A stretch of DNA of 64,000 nucleotides from Saccharothrix sp. HUAS TT1 (GTDB lineage Bacteria; Actinomycetota; Actinomycetes; Mycobacteriales; Pseudonocardiaceae): contig NZ_CP160453.1 of assembly GCF_040744945.1 (NCBI RefSeq), positions 62,001 to 126,000 on the forward strand. The letters are read 5' to 3'. Shown in pieces: positions 42,561-52,491 of this stretch (position 1 is its first letter; every line of letters starts with the position of its first letter). The notes beneath the pieces are model-generated. The model did no database searches. It was not told the origin of the DNA and worked only from the letters and a program-made list of their open reading frames with translations. Position numbers and translations under genes: made by a program.

Positions 42561-43904
42561 GGACTTCAGTTCGGTGAACTCGGACAGGCCGTGGTGGCCG
42601 AACTCGCGGCCGTTGCCGGACTGGCGGTAGCCGCCGAACGGGGCGCTGGTGTTGAACGCGGCGCCGTTGATGTCGACCTGGCCGGTGCGCAGGCGCCGCG
42701 CCACGGCCAGCGCGCGGTCGGCGTCGGCGGAGAAGACGGCGCCGCCCAGGCCGTAGATGGTGGAGTTGGCGATGCGCACGGCGTCGTCCTCGTCCTTGTA
42801 CGGCATCACGGACAGCACCGGGCCGAAGATCTCCTCCTGCGCGATCGTCATGTCCGGCCGGACACCGCCGAACACGGTCGGCGCGACGTGGAAACCCACG
42901 GGCAGGGGGCGTTCGGCTCCACCCAGGGCCAGCTGCGCGCCCTCGGAGACGCCGCGCTCGATGTAGCCGACGACGCGGTCGCGCTGGGCGGCGGTCACGG
43001 CCGGCCCGAGGCGCGTGCCGGGGAGCGCGGGGTCGCCCGGTTCGTACTTGGACGCGGCGGCGACGGCGATCTCCAGCGCCTCGTCGTGCCGGGAAGCGGG
43101 CACCAGCAGGCGGGTCCACGCGCTGCACGCCTGACCGTTGTTCATGAACGCGTTCGCCACGCCGATCTTCACCGCGCGGGTCAGGTCGGCGTCGTCCAGC
43201 ACGACGTTCGCCGACTTCCCGCCCAGCTCCAGCGCCACCCGCTTGACCGTCTCGGCGGCCAGCGCGGCGACCCGGCGACCGGCCCTGGTCGAACCGGTGA
43301 ACGACACCATGTCCACCATCGGGTGACCGGCCAACGCCTCGCCGACCACCTGGCCCGTGCCGTGGACGAGCGTGAACACGCCCTGCGGCACGCCGGCCTC
43401 GTGCAGCACCTCCGCCAGCAGGTCGGCGGTCATGGGCGCCAGCTCGCTCGGCTTGAGCACGACGACGTTGCCGGCCGCGAGCGCGGGCACGACCTTGGCC
43501 ACCATCTGCTGGAGCGGGAAGTTCCACGGGGTGATGGCGGCGACCACGCCGATCGGCTCGCGCAGCACCAGCGAGTTGCCGACCTCCTCGCCGTCGAGGT
43601 ACCCGTCCGCGAGCACGTCGACCACGCCCCGGGTGATCCCGAGCGGGTTCGGCACCTGCACCCGCGAGGCGAACGTGATGGGCGTGCCCATCTCGGCGGT
43701 CATGGTGGCGGCGAACTCGTCGGCCCGCGCCCCGAGCAGGTCGGCGAACCGCCGCAGGACGTCCAGCCGCACGTCGAGCGGCGTCGCCGCCCACGTCGGG
43801 AACGCGGCGACGGCCCTGGTCACGGCCGTGTCCACGTCACCGGCCGTGCCGGCGCGGACGGTGCCGACGACCTCTTCGGTGGTCGGGTTGACGACCTCGA
43901 TCAC
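42549..43904 (-). CDS. NAD(P)-dependent aldehyde dehydrogenase
   Basis: Oxidises an aldehyde to the acid. 451 residues. ITPWNFPLQQMVAKVVPALAAGN (substrate channel start), VSFTGSTRAGRRV (cofactor loop), LELGGKSANVVLDDADL with the general-base Glu, nucleophile Cys in NNGQACSAWTRLLVP and EEIFGPVLSVMPY all fit the class-3-like ALDH superfamily. GTG at 43904 has GGGGAG upstream. Its last four codons (SIQR) are encoded by a copy of the intergenic repeat. Substrate unknown. Confidence 0.93.
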   Translation of the reverse strand: MIEVVNPTTEEVVGTVRAGTAGDVDTAVTRAVAAFPTWAATPLDVRLDVLRRFADLLGARADEFAATMTAEMGTPITFASRVQVPNPLGITRGVVDVLADGYLDGEEVGNSLVLREPIGVVAAITPWNFPLQQMVAKVVPALAAGNVVVLKPSELAPMTADLLAEVLHEAGVPQGVFTLVHGTGQVVGEALAGHPMVDMVSFTGSTRAGRRVAALAAETVKRVALELGGKSANVVLDDADLTRAVKIGVANAFMNNGQACSAWTRLLVPASRHDEALEIAVAAASKYEPGDPALPGTRLGPAVTAAQRDRVVGYIERGVSEGAQLALGGAERPLPVGFHVAPTVFGGVRPDMTIAQEEIFGPVLSVMPYKDEDDAVRIANSTIYGLGGAVFSADADRALAVARRLRTGQVDINGAAFNTSAPFGGYRQSGNGREFGHHGLSEFTELKSIQR

Positions 43905-43923
43905 TGCGCACTCCCCTGCGGAA

Positions 43924-43968
43924 CGGTGTGACACTCCAAGACGAAATCAGCCCCAGAGTGTCACACCG
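43924..43968 (-). terminator. Hairpin between the Rv2466c-like and aldehyde dehydrogenase genes
   Basis: Perfect 13-bp inverted repeat (43924-43936 with 43956-43968), 6 bp after the stop of the upstream gene and 20 bp before the ALDH start. The short distance means it could also act as an operator for ALDH. Confidence 0.65.
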
Positions 43969-43974
43969 AAGGCG

Positions 43975-44598
43975 TCAGGAGAAGTCCAGCTCACCGGTCC
44001 GGGTGCGCTTCAGCTCGAAGAAGTGCGGGAAGCCCGCCAGCGCGCGGGCGCCGTCGAAGATCTTCACCGCGTCCTCGCCGCGCGGGATCTTGGTGAGCAC
44101 CGGCCCGAAGAACGCCACGCCGTCGATGTGGATCGTGGGCGTGCCGACGTCCATGCCCACCGGGTCCATGCCCCGGTGGTGGCTGGCGCGCAGCTCCTCG
44201 TCGTGCTCGTCGGTGTGCGCGGCGGCGGCCAGCTCGGCGGGCAGGCCGACCTCCTCCAGCGCCAGCTCGACGGCCTTGTCGTACTCCCGGTCGCGACCGA
44301 GCCCGTCGTTGTGGATCTTGGTGCCGAGCGCCGTGTACAGGTCGCGCAGCACGCCGTCGCCCTTGAGCTTGGCGGCGGCGATCGCGACCCGCACCGGGCC
44401 CCAGCCCTGGTCGAGCATGTCCCGGTAGTTGGCGGGCACGTCGCGGCCGTCGTTGAGCACCGACAGGCTCATGACCCGGAAGTCCAGGTCGAGGTCGCGC
44501 TGCTTCTCCACCTCCAGGATCCACCGGGACGAGATCCACGCGAACGGGCAGATCGGGTCGAAGTAGAAGTCGACCTTCGTGCGTCCCTCTGTCGACAT
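43975..44598 (-). CDS. DsbA-family oxidoreductase, Rv2466c-like (mycothiol-linked)
   Basis: 207 residues with a thioredoxin fold and a helical insertion: [18 protein letters not shown] (about 9-26) holds the active-site Cys, and [17 protein letters not shown] holds the cis-Pro. M. tuberculosis Rv2466c, a mycothiol-dependent nitroreductase, occupies the same position between rpiB and pepN and uses a CPWC motif. Here the second Cys is Ala (CPFA), so a one-Cys, mycothiol-assisted mechanism is expected (inference). ATG at 44598, divergent from pepN. Confidence 0.88.
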   Translation of the reverse strand: MSTEGRTKVDFYFDPICPFAWISSRWILEVEKQRDLDLDFRVMSLSVLNDGRDVPANYRDMLDQGWGPVRVAIAAAKLKGDGVLRDLYTALGTKIHNDGLGRDREYDKAVELALEEVGLPAELAAAAHTDEHDEELRASHHRGMDPVGMDVGTPTIHIDGVAFFGPVLTKIPRGEDAVKIFDGARALAGFPHFFELKRTRTGELDFS

Positions 44599-44734
44599 GC
44601 GGTGTCCCCTCCGTGGCTGTTCGTGTCCATCTGCCTGGTCCGACGTTCCTCATCGTGCTCAACCCGGCGACCGCGCGCAGTCTTCCCTCGGACGCCAGTC
44701 CACTTCCGCGGGTCCCACGTGATTGGATGCGACT

Positions 44735-44754
44735 GTCGTGTTCACCGACACGAC
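44735..44754. promoter_or_regulatory. Inverted repeat upstream of pepN
   Basis: GTCGTGT-N6-ACACGAC, 61 bp before the pepN start, in the 217-bp divergent region shared with the Rv2466c-like gene. Possible operator. Confidence 0.35.
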
Positions 44755-44815
44755 ACCATTCCCGTTCCGACGAGGTCGGCTCCGAGTTCCCTGGCGCCGG
44801 CAGACGAGGTGACCA

Positions 44816-47377
<2,562 letters not shown>

Positions 47378-47386
47378 GCCCATGTC

Positions 47387-47430
47387 GTGTGACGTGCGGT
47401 ACCACTCGAACGTGTTACCGCACGTCATAC
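47387..47430. promoter_or_regulatory. Large inverted repeat before the mazEF-like pair
   Basis: 15-bp arms with one mismatch (47387-47401, 47416-47430) and a 14-nt spacer, ending 21 bp before the antitoxin start. It could be the autoregulatory operator of the toxin-antitoxin pair, the pepN terminator, or both. Confidence 0.55.
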
Positions 47431-47451
47431 AATTCGTAGTACGCTGAGCAC

Positions 47452-47682
47452 ATGGGCACCATCACCTTTCGCCCGGACGCGGAGACAGAACGCGCGTTGG
47501 CGGCGTTGACGGCCAACGGCCGCAGCGCTTCGGCTGCGATTCGCGAGGCCCTGCTCCTGGCAGCCAAGGTGCAGCAGGCTGAGGAGTTGCGCGCAGAAGC
47601 GCTGGCGTTGGCGGCCGACCCGGACGACGTGGCGGAAGCACATGCCGTGCTCGCCGATCTGGAGCCACTGCGTGCGTGGTGA
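47452..47682 (+). CDS. MazE-like ribbon-helix-helix antitoxin
   Basis: 76 residues. N-terminal beta strand TITFRPDAETERAL plus a helix-turn-helix, NGRSASAAIREALLLAAK, form a ribbon-helix-helix DNA-binding unit. The acidic, helical C-terminal half (AEELRAEALALAADPDDVAEAH) is the expected toxin-neutralising part. ATG at 47452. Its 3' end overlaps the toxin start by 11 bp, the usual tight coupling. The upstream inverted repeat is a likely autoregulatory site. Confidence 0.8.
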   Translation: MGTITFRPDAETERALAALTANGRSASAAIREALLLAAKVQQAEELRAEALALAADPDDVAEAHAVLADLEPLRAW

Positions 47683-47983
47683 GGTCTACCGCCTTCGCGC
47701 TCCGCGCAACGCGACCGAGCACGAGCAGCAGGGCAGCCGCTACGCGGTCGTCGTCCAGTCGAACGCGCTCCCACTGAGCACGTGGCTCATCGCGCCGACT
47801 TCGACGTCGGCCAGAGCGGCATCGTTTCGTCCTGAGATCGAGTTGAACGGGAAGTCGACCAGGGTTCTCGTGGAGCAGACAACCGCTGTGGACCCGCAGC
47901 GCCTGGGCGATGTGGCCGGCAGGCTGACACTGCATGAGATGGACGCGGTCGATGCCGCACTCCGCATCGTGCTGGACCTCTGA
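47672..47983 (+). CDS. MazF/PemK-type endoribonuclease toxin
   Basis: 103 residues, normal MazF size. RGEVYRLRAP at the start, RYAVVVQSN, STWLIAPTSTSA, RPEIELNGKSTRVLVEQ and RLGDVAGRLTLHEMDAVD follow the MazF/PemK pattern for sequence-specific mRNA interferases. GTG at 47672 lies inside the end of the antitoxin gene. The catalytic Arg and Thr candidates (RGEVY and STR) are present, so it should be active. The pair is inserted between pepN and the DUF5130 gene relative to the mycobacterial order. Confidence 0.85.
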   Translation: MRGEVYRLRAPRNATEHEQQGSRYAVVVQSNALPLSTWLIAPTSTSARAASFRPEIELNGKSTRVLVEQTTAVDPQRLGDVAGRLTLHEMDAVDAALRIVLDL

Positions 47984-47994
47984 GCCGAAGGTCC

Positions 47995-48014
47995 ACCCGG
48001 CAAGCTTGCCGGGT
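47995..48014. terminator. Palindrome after the toxin gene
   Basis: Perfect 20-bp palindrome with 10-bp arms and no spacer, centred on AAGCTT, 11 bp after the toxin stop; likely terminator, shared by the convergent XRE gene. Confidence 0.55.
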
Positions 48015-48115
48015 CGACAGGTGGCGCTCCAGGCGTCGCCCCGTTCGGTTTCCAGCGCGGGTGCGCCTGTGAGGTGAACGGGTTCATCATCGCCTGGTAG
48101 GAGCGCCGGGACGCC

Positions 48116-48964
48116 CTAGCGGTGGTCCTTGTCGTAGGCGTCGGCCCAGCGGGCGAAGACGTCGCGCGACTGGGCCGGGGTGAGGACCATGCGCTCCAGG
48201 TGCCGCATCTTGGTCTGGTAGGCCAGGACGGCGTTCGGGTCGTCGTGGAAGATCGTCGCGGTCTCCGTCTCGGCGTAGGCCATCGCCTTGCTGGGCGCGG
48301 GGAACGTCAGCAGGGTCGCCGCGTGGCGCAGGGACTCGTGCGACTGCGCGCTCATCGGGACGATCCGCGGGCTGAACCGGGGCCAGCCGCACATCAGCGT
48401 CAGGCGCAGCAGCTGGTCTCGCATGACCTTCGAGTCGCCGACGACCACCCGCAGCGCGGCCTCGTGGATGTAGATGACCGTCTCCGGGCCGCCCGGCCTG
48501 CGCAGCGCGTCCTGGCGGACCATCCGGGCCTGCACGACGTCCCGGTCGCCGGTCAGCGCGAGGGCGTAGTCCTCGGTCTGCGCGACACCGGGGATCGTCA
48601 GCGGCTCGTAGGTGGTGAGCGTGCGGGCCGTGTACTCGTGCAGCGCCAACGCCGTGAGCGCGTCCGGCGTCGGGCCGTGCAGGCGCAGGAAATTGCCCGT
48701 GTCGATCTCGGCGGCGATGGCCATGATGCGGTCGCGGGTCGGCTTGTCGGCGCCGCAGCGGCCGAGCAGCGTGCCGATTTCCCACGCGCTCGTGCCGCGA
48801 CTGCCGGTTTCCAGCTTCGACAGCTTGCCCAGCGACCAACCCAGCGCCTCGGCCACGAATGCCGACGACAACCGGGCCCGGTGGCGGACCCGGCGCAATT
48901 CCTCGCCCAATTCCCGGCTGCGCGCGGTGCTCAGGCGGGCAGGCGGCTTTTCATCGGTTTCCAT
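48116..48964 (-). CDS. XRE family regulator with DUF5753 domain (1)
   Basis: 282 residues. N-terminal Cro/C1 helix-turn-helix (about 19-75; LGEELRRVRHRARLSSAFVAEALGWSLGKLSKLE) and a DUF5753 domain (about 95-275; TTYEPLTIPGVAQTEDYALAL). This family is expanded in filamentous actinomycetes and often pairs with DUF397 proteins in developmental control (WhiJ-like). ATG at 48964. It is divergent from a second member 222 bp away. The palindrome at 48967-48986 abuts its start and may be its own operator. Confidence 0.9.
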   Translation of the reverse strand: METDEKPPARLSTARSRELGEELRRVRHRARLSSAFVAEALGWSLGKLSKLETGSRGTSAWEIGTLLGRCGADKPTRDRIMAIAAEIDTGNFLRLHGPTPDALTALALHEYTARTLTTYEPLTIPGVAQTEDYALALTGDRDVVQARMVRQDALRRPGGPETVIYIHEAALRVVVGDSKVMRDQLLRLTLMCGWPRFSPRIVPMSAQSHESLRHAATLLTFPAPSKAMAYAETETATIFHDDPNAVLAYQTKMRHLERMVLTPAQSRDVFARWADAYDKDHR

Positions 48965-48966
48965 GT

Positions 48967-48986
48967 CACCCCTAGCTCTAGGTGTG
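48967..48986. promoter_or_regulatory. Palindromic site at the start of XRE gene 1
   Basis: CTAG-CT-CTAG core with flanking CACC/GGTG, immediately upstream of the ATG at 48964, overlapping the expected ribosome-site/promoter zone. Candidate autoregulatory operator. Confidence 0.45.
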
Positions 48987-49153
48987 TGCAGAATGTTCGG
49001 GAGGGGCACGGCGGGTGGTGGCATCGTGCGGAACCTGCGGGTCCCACCACCCGCCGTGCATGTCCGGCCAAGCGTGCGGGCTTGCCGGTGGCTTGGTGCA
49101 CAACAGACTGTCCGGCGTGGAACAACCGGTCAATACCCTTTTCGAGCGAGAGA

Positions 49154-49170
49154 CTGGACCACTGGTCCAG
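49154..49170. promoter_or_regulatory. Perfect palindrome upstream of XRE gene 2
   Basis: CTGGACCA-C-TGGTCCAG (8-bp arms, 1-bp centre), 17 bp before the ATG at 49187. Different in sequence from the site at gene 1, consistent with separate autoregulation by the two regulators. Confidence 0.55.
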
Positions 49171-49186
49171 CCCTAAGCTGCGATTC

Positions 49187-50029
49187 ATGAATCGCAATAC
49201 CTCGAAATCCATCGCCCTGGGCGCGCGTCTCCGCAACGCCCGCGAGTCCAACAATCTCAGTCAGCGCGCACTGGCGAAGAAGATTGGTGTCGTGCATTCG
49301 TTGCTCTCGCGCAACGAAAGCGGGCAACGGGTTCCGACCCGCGCCGAGGTCGTCCGCATCCTCGAACCCCTGTACCTACCGGATCGGGAACGCGAAGAAA
49401 TCCTGGCGATGACCGAAGACCCGGACGGCTCGCCGCTGGCGATCGTCGAACTGCCCCACCGGCGCGTGCAGCTCGCCGCTCTGGTGGAGGTCGAGCAGAT
49501 GGCCAAGGAGGTGGTGAGCTGGTCGCCGCTGATCATCCCCGGCCTGCTCCAGGTCAGTGCCTACACCCGCACGATCATGGAGGCCGCCCGCATCCCCGAC
49601 GAGGAGATCGCCACCCGCGTCGCGGTCCGGATGGGGCGGCGGGACATCCTCACCCGTCGCAACCCGGTCCAGTACACCGCCATCATCGGCGAGGGCGTGC
49701 TGCACCAGGAGTTCGGCAGCCGGGAGGTCATGGCCGAGCAGTTCGACCACCTGCTGATGATGAGCGCGCACGAGAACGTCGACCTCAGGATCATGCCCAC
49801 CGCCACGGGCTGGCACCCGGGTCTCAGTGGCGCCTTCATGCTGCTGAGGTGCGACGGCACCTCGTTCGCCCACATGGAGAACCACGTCAGCTCGGTGTTC
49901 GTGCAGGAGCCTGAGGCGGTGGCCGACTTCGAGGCGTGCGTGCCAAGGTTGCTGGAGGTCGCGATGAGCCCGCAGGAGTCTTTCGAGTTCATCGCGAAGG
50001 AGGTGCAGCGGACGACAGGAGTCGCATGA
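49187..50029 (+). CDS. XRE family regulator with DUF5753 domain (2)
   Basis: 280 residues. HTH about 9-66 (LGARLRNARESNNLSQRALAKKIGVVHSLLSRNESGQRVP) and DUF5753 about 85-275 (SWSPLIIPGLLQVSAYTRTIMEA; LRIMPTATGWHPG). ATG at 49187. Its stop overlaps the DUF397 start (ATGA at 50026-50029), the canonical XRE-DUF397 pairing. In Streptomyces such pairs control development and antibiotic production, and the DUF397 protein antagonises the regulator. The first third is lower in GC than the rest. Confidence 0.92.
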   Translation: MNRNTSKSIALGARLRNARESNNLSQRALAKKIGVVHSLLSRNESGQRVPTRAEVVRILEPLYLPDREREEILAMTEDPDGSPLAIVELPHRRVQLAALVEVEQMAKEVVSWSPLIIPGLLQVSAYTRTIMEAARIPDEEIATRVAVRMGRRDILTRRNPVQYTAIIGEGVLHQEFGSREVMAEQFDHLLMMSAHENVDLRIMPTATGWHPGLSGAFMLLRCDGTSFAHMENHVSSVFVQEPEAVADFEACVPRLLEVAMSPQESFEFIAKEVQRTTGVA

Positions 50030-50190
50030 CACTTCGGTGGAAGAAGTCCAGCAAGAGCGTCAGCGATAGCGCCTGCGTCGAGGTGGCGAACCACCTCGGC
50101 GCGGTGCGGGACAGCAAGAACCCCGGGGTGGTCCTCGGGGTGAGCACGGCCAGGCTGAGGGCGTTCGTGGACGCCCTCAAGGCCCGGTAA
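50026..50190 (+). CDS. DUF397 protein, partner of XRE gene 2
   Basis: 54 residues: WKKSSKSVSDSACVEVA, VRDSKNPG and a C-terminal helix (STARLRAFVDALKA) match DUF397, small proteins encoded directly after XRE/DUF5753 regulators. Start overlaps the regulator's stop. Thought to act like an antitoxin or anti-regulator by binding the XRE protein (inference from the family). Followed by a strong terminator. Confidence 0.88.
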   Translation: MTLRWKKSSKSVSDSACVEVANHLGAVRDSKNPGVVLGVSTARLRAFVDALKAR

Positions 50191-50195
50191 CGGCA

Positions 50196-50223
50196 AAGGC
50201 CCCGGCTCGTGCGCCGGGGCCTT
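50196..50223. terminator. Terminator after DUF397 gene
   Basis: Perfect 11-bp stem AAGGCCCCGGC/GCCGGGGCCTT with a 6-nt loop, 5 bp after the stop; also serves the convergent DUF5130 gene. Confidence 0.9.
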
Positions 50224-50239
50224 CACTTCACGAGCGGGT

Positions 50240-50722
50240 TCACGCCCTGGGCGCGTGCCCGGCCTGGTCGGTCAGCATCCGCAGGCCGCTCACCAGGCCG
50301 CCTGCGAGGTCGCCCTCCTTGAAGGACGCGACCATGCTCATGACGGCCAGCTTCGTGCCGCGATCGGGGATGCGGCGGTGCGACTCGTCACCGGTCACCA
50401 CCTCGACCTTGCGCTCACCGGGCGACACCGCGACGAGCACGGCGTGCGTCGGGCGCGGGGTGCTCGCGTGCAGCTCCTCGGCCTTCGCGCGCGAGTCGGC
50501 GCCCAGCCCGCCCAGGTAGACGCTGAAGTCCAGCCCGGTGGTGCGGCTGGCCAGCGTCAGCGCCTCGTCCAGGCTCGCCAGCTGCACCGGCGTGAACGGC
50601 AGGATCGGCGCGTGCGGCTCGTACATCTTCGCGGCGGACACCCGGCCGCTGTTGGTGACGGCCGCGCCGACCGGCAGGGTTGACGGGTCCACCTCCACCC
50701 TCGTCAGCTCACCAGTTGCCAC
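50240..50722 (-). CDS. DUF5130/TPM-like domain protein
   Basis: 160 residues. A short start is followed by a TPM-like alpha/beta domain: FTPVQLASLDEALTLASRTTGLDFSVYLGG, HAVLVAVSPGERKVEVVTGD and the helical end FKEGDLAGGLVSGLRMLTDQAGH. No signal peptide, so cytoplasmic or membrane-peripheral. GTG at 50722 has GGGAGGT upstream. The start lies inside the preceding small membrane gene (14-bp overlap), so the two are coupled. The mycobacterial cluster has a similar small protein here (probably Rv2468c). Confidence 0.8.
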   Translation of the reverse strand: MATGELTRVEVDPSTLPVGAAVTNSGRVSAAKMYEPHAPILPFTPVQLASLDEALTLASRTTGLDFSVYLGGLGADSRAKAEELHASTPRPTHAVLVAVSPGERKVEVVTGDESHRRIPDRGTKLAVMSMVASFKEGDLAGGLVSGLRMLTDQAGHAPRA

Positions 50723-50954
50723 GGGCACCTCCCTTGGCGGTACGGCCCTCGGCCGGCGCCGCGACGGCCTGGTGCGCTCCACCGGGCAAGCCGCCGGGGT
50801 TCGCGGTCCACCAGACGGTGGGGTAGTTCCACTCCTGGCCCGGGCGGTACCGCTGGATGCGGGTGGCCTTCGGCCTCAGCGTCAGTAGCGTGATCACGCC
50901 GTAGATGGCCAGCGGGATCAGCGCGAAGACGAGCACGGTCTCCACGATGGTCAC
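50709..50954 (-). CDS. Small membrane protein resembling cytochrome aa3 oxidase subunit CtaJ
   Basis: 81 residues: one N-terminal membrane helix (VETVLVFALIPLAIYGVITLLTL) then a soluble tail with YRPGQEWNYPTVWWTANPGG. That tail motif resembles the actinobacterial CtaJ-type accessory subunit of the bcc-aa3 supercomplex. The match is from memory and tentative. GTG at 50954. The palindrome GGTTAC-G-GTAACC lies 4-16 bp before the start. Confidence 0.65.
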   Translation of the reverse strand: MTIVETVLVFALIPLAIYGVITLLTLRPKATRIQRYRPGQEWNYPTVWWTANPGGLPGGAHQAVAAPAEGRTAKGGARGNW

Positions 50955-51430
50955 GCTGGTTACGGTAACCGATCGGCCTGGTCACGTCCGGGCGAGGGCA
51001 CCGTTGTGGTGTCGAGGAGGTCCGGCGGGGTCCTCCGGCGGTCGTTCTATCTGTGAACGAGACCCCCGTCGCGCGGTCCGCGATCACGCGTATGGCGGTT
51101 ACCAAGCCGTGGGACGCCCCGGCGGCGGCCGGGACACCGCGCCGCGCACCGTGACGAGCCTGGGCACGTGGCATGGACGCGAGTGATCCTCCCTACGCCC
51201 TACCTGGGACGACGTCACCCTCGGTACTCATCGGTGCCGAATGAACCAGCTCGACCGCTCGATCGTCGCAGTGCGTACACCCGGACGGCCTTCGCCCGGA
51301 CGGAGGCGAATGGCGGCCGGTTTGGCGTCTTGTCCCGAGCCCAGTCGGCTTCTAGCTTTTCACCTGTACGGGTCTTGCGCATCCGATTCCGGAGACCAAT
51401 ACCCGCCCGATGAGTCTCGGAGGACACGAC
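50955..51430. other. Intergenic region of about 475 bp
   Basis: No convincing gene. Contains the GGTTACGGTAACC palindrome (50958-50970) next to the CtaJ-like start. The 3' part must contain the promoter of the repeat-protein gene; a TTGCGC-17-AATACC arrangement starting near 51374 is a weak candidate. The small frames here lack codon bias and ribosome sites. Confidence 0.5.
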
Positions 51431-51757
51431 ATGTACACCATGAACCTCGTTCTGGTCGCCGCCCTCACCCTTTCGTCGTACACCCAATCGGAGCAGACCG
51501 TTACCACTGTTCAGCCTCCGAGCGTGCTCGCCGACTCCGTCCGCATCACCTCCGACGACTCCGTCCGGATCACCGCGATGGGCTCTGTGCGCATCACGTC
51601 GGGATCTGTGCGCATCACGTCCGACTCCGTGCGCGACACGTCCGACTCCGTGCGCATCACGTCGGGCTCGGTGCGGATCACGTCCGGCTCCGTGCGGATC
51701 ACGTCAGGTTCCGTGCGCATCACCGAAGGCCCCCAGGACGTGGTCCTGGCGGCCTGA
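51431..51757 (+). CDS. Small protein of tandem SVRITSG-type repeats with a hydrophobic leader
   Basis: Not recognised. 108 residues: hydrophobic leader (about 1-17, MNLVLVAALTLSSYT core), a Thr/Gln-rich linker, then nine units of SVRIT followed by SG or SD (51536-51730), and a short PQDVVLAA tail. GGAGGA lies six bases before the ATG. Codons of the repeats vary almost only at third positions (TCC/TCT/TCG, CGC/CGG, ACC/ACG), so the amino-acid repeat is maintained by selection and the frame is real. The beta-strand-turn pattern suggests a beta-solenoid or amyloid-like surface or secreted polymer. The leader lacks a positive charge, so export is not certain. Confidence 0.72.
   Translation: MYTMNLVLVAALTLSSYTQSEQTVTTVQPPSVLADSVRITSDDSVRITAMGSVRITSGSVRITSDSVRDTSDSVRITSGSVRITSGSVRITSGSVRITEGPQDVVLAA
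51536..51730 (+). repeat. Tandem 21-bp coding repeat (nine units, first two 24 bp)
   Basis: Units encode SVRITSDD, SVRITAMG, SVRITSG, SVRITSD, SVRDTSD, then three SVRITSG and SVRITEG. Nearly all differences within the SVRIT core are synonymous. Confidence 0.9.
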
Positions 51758-51774
51758 GGTGGGGCACGTCGTCG

Positions 51775-52440
51775 CTAAGCCGCGGGCTCGCCCAGGTACG
51801 GCAGCCACAGCGGGTCGGCCTCGGTGACGCCGGCCAGCAGCCGCCAGTGCGGCCCGCGGGGCGCGTTCGGCACCACGCGCAAGCGCCAGCCCAGCTCCGA
51901 GAGGAGCTTGTCGGCCTTGCGGTGGTTGCACTTCGCGCAGCAGGCGACGCAGTTGGTCCACGAGTGGGGTCCGCCGCGACTGCGCGGCACCACGTGGTCG
52001 ATGGTCTCGGCGCGCCCGCCGCAGTACGCGCAGCGGTACCGGTCGCGGTGCATCAACCCGGCCCGGGTGAGCGGCACCCGACCGCGGTAGGGCACCCGCA
52101 CGTAGTTCGCCAGCCGGATCACCGACGGCACGACCACCGCGGACGTCGAGGAGTGGACGACGGCGCCCGCCGGGTCGCCGTGCACCACCTCGGCCTTGCC
52201 GCACACCACGAGCACCACCGCGCGCCGCAGCGGCAGCGCGGTGAGGGGTTCGAACGTGGCGTTGAGCAAGAGGACCTTGCGCCTGCCCCAGGGCAGCACC
52301 ACGGGGGCCGGACCGGCTCCCCGCCCGTCGGCCACGGCGTGCACGGTGGTCACCGCGAGCTGCTTTTGGCCGGACGGGACCGACGACGCGATCCCGGCGT
52401 TCACCAGGGCGCCGATCGGGGTGGGTTGTCGGTCTGGCAC
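51775..52440 (-). CDS. HNH endonuclease (Rv2469c-like)
   Basis: 221 residues. N-terminal alpha/beta part (VLLLNATFEPLTALPLRRAVVLVV) followed by an HNH domain: RYRCAYCGGRAETIDHVVPRSRGG, NCVACCAKCNHRKADK, with two CxxC zinc pairs and the DH...N...H catalytic residues. A conserved actinobacterial family of unknown biological target, found in the same position in mycobacteria. GTG at 52440 with GGAGG upstream. Divergent from the prolyl oligopeptidase; two palindromes lie between the genes. Confidence 0.88.
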   Translation of the reverse strand: MPDRQPTPIGALVNAGIASSVPSGQKQLAVTTVHAVADGRGAGPAPVVLPWGRRKVLLLNATFEPLTALPLRRAVVLVVCGKAEVVHGDPAGAVVHSSTSAVVVPSVIRLANYVRVPYRGRVPLTRAGLMHRDRYRCAYCGGRAETIDHVVPRSRGGPHSWTNCVACCAKCNHRKADKLLSELGWRLRVVPNAPRGPHWRLLAGVTEADPLWLPYLGEPAA

Positions 52441-52491
52441 GCGACCACCTCCACCGGTTCAGCCATAGCAGACCACAGATCGACCCCAAAA

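Noticed and set aside
51168..51487. Small frames on both strands upstream of the SVRIT-repeat gene
   Set aside because: No ribosome site and no codon bias; they overlap the expected promoter region.
51536..51730. CRISPR or minisatellite reading of the 21-bp repeats
   Set aside because: Repeats are contiguous without spacers, and third-position variation shows a coding repeat.
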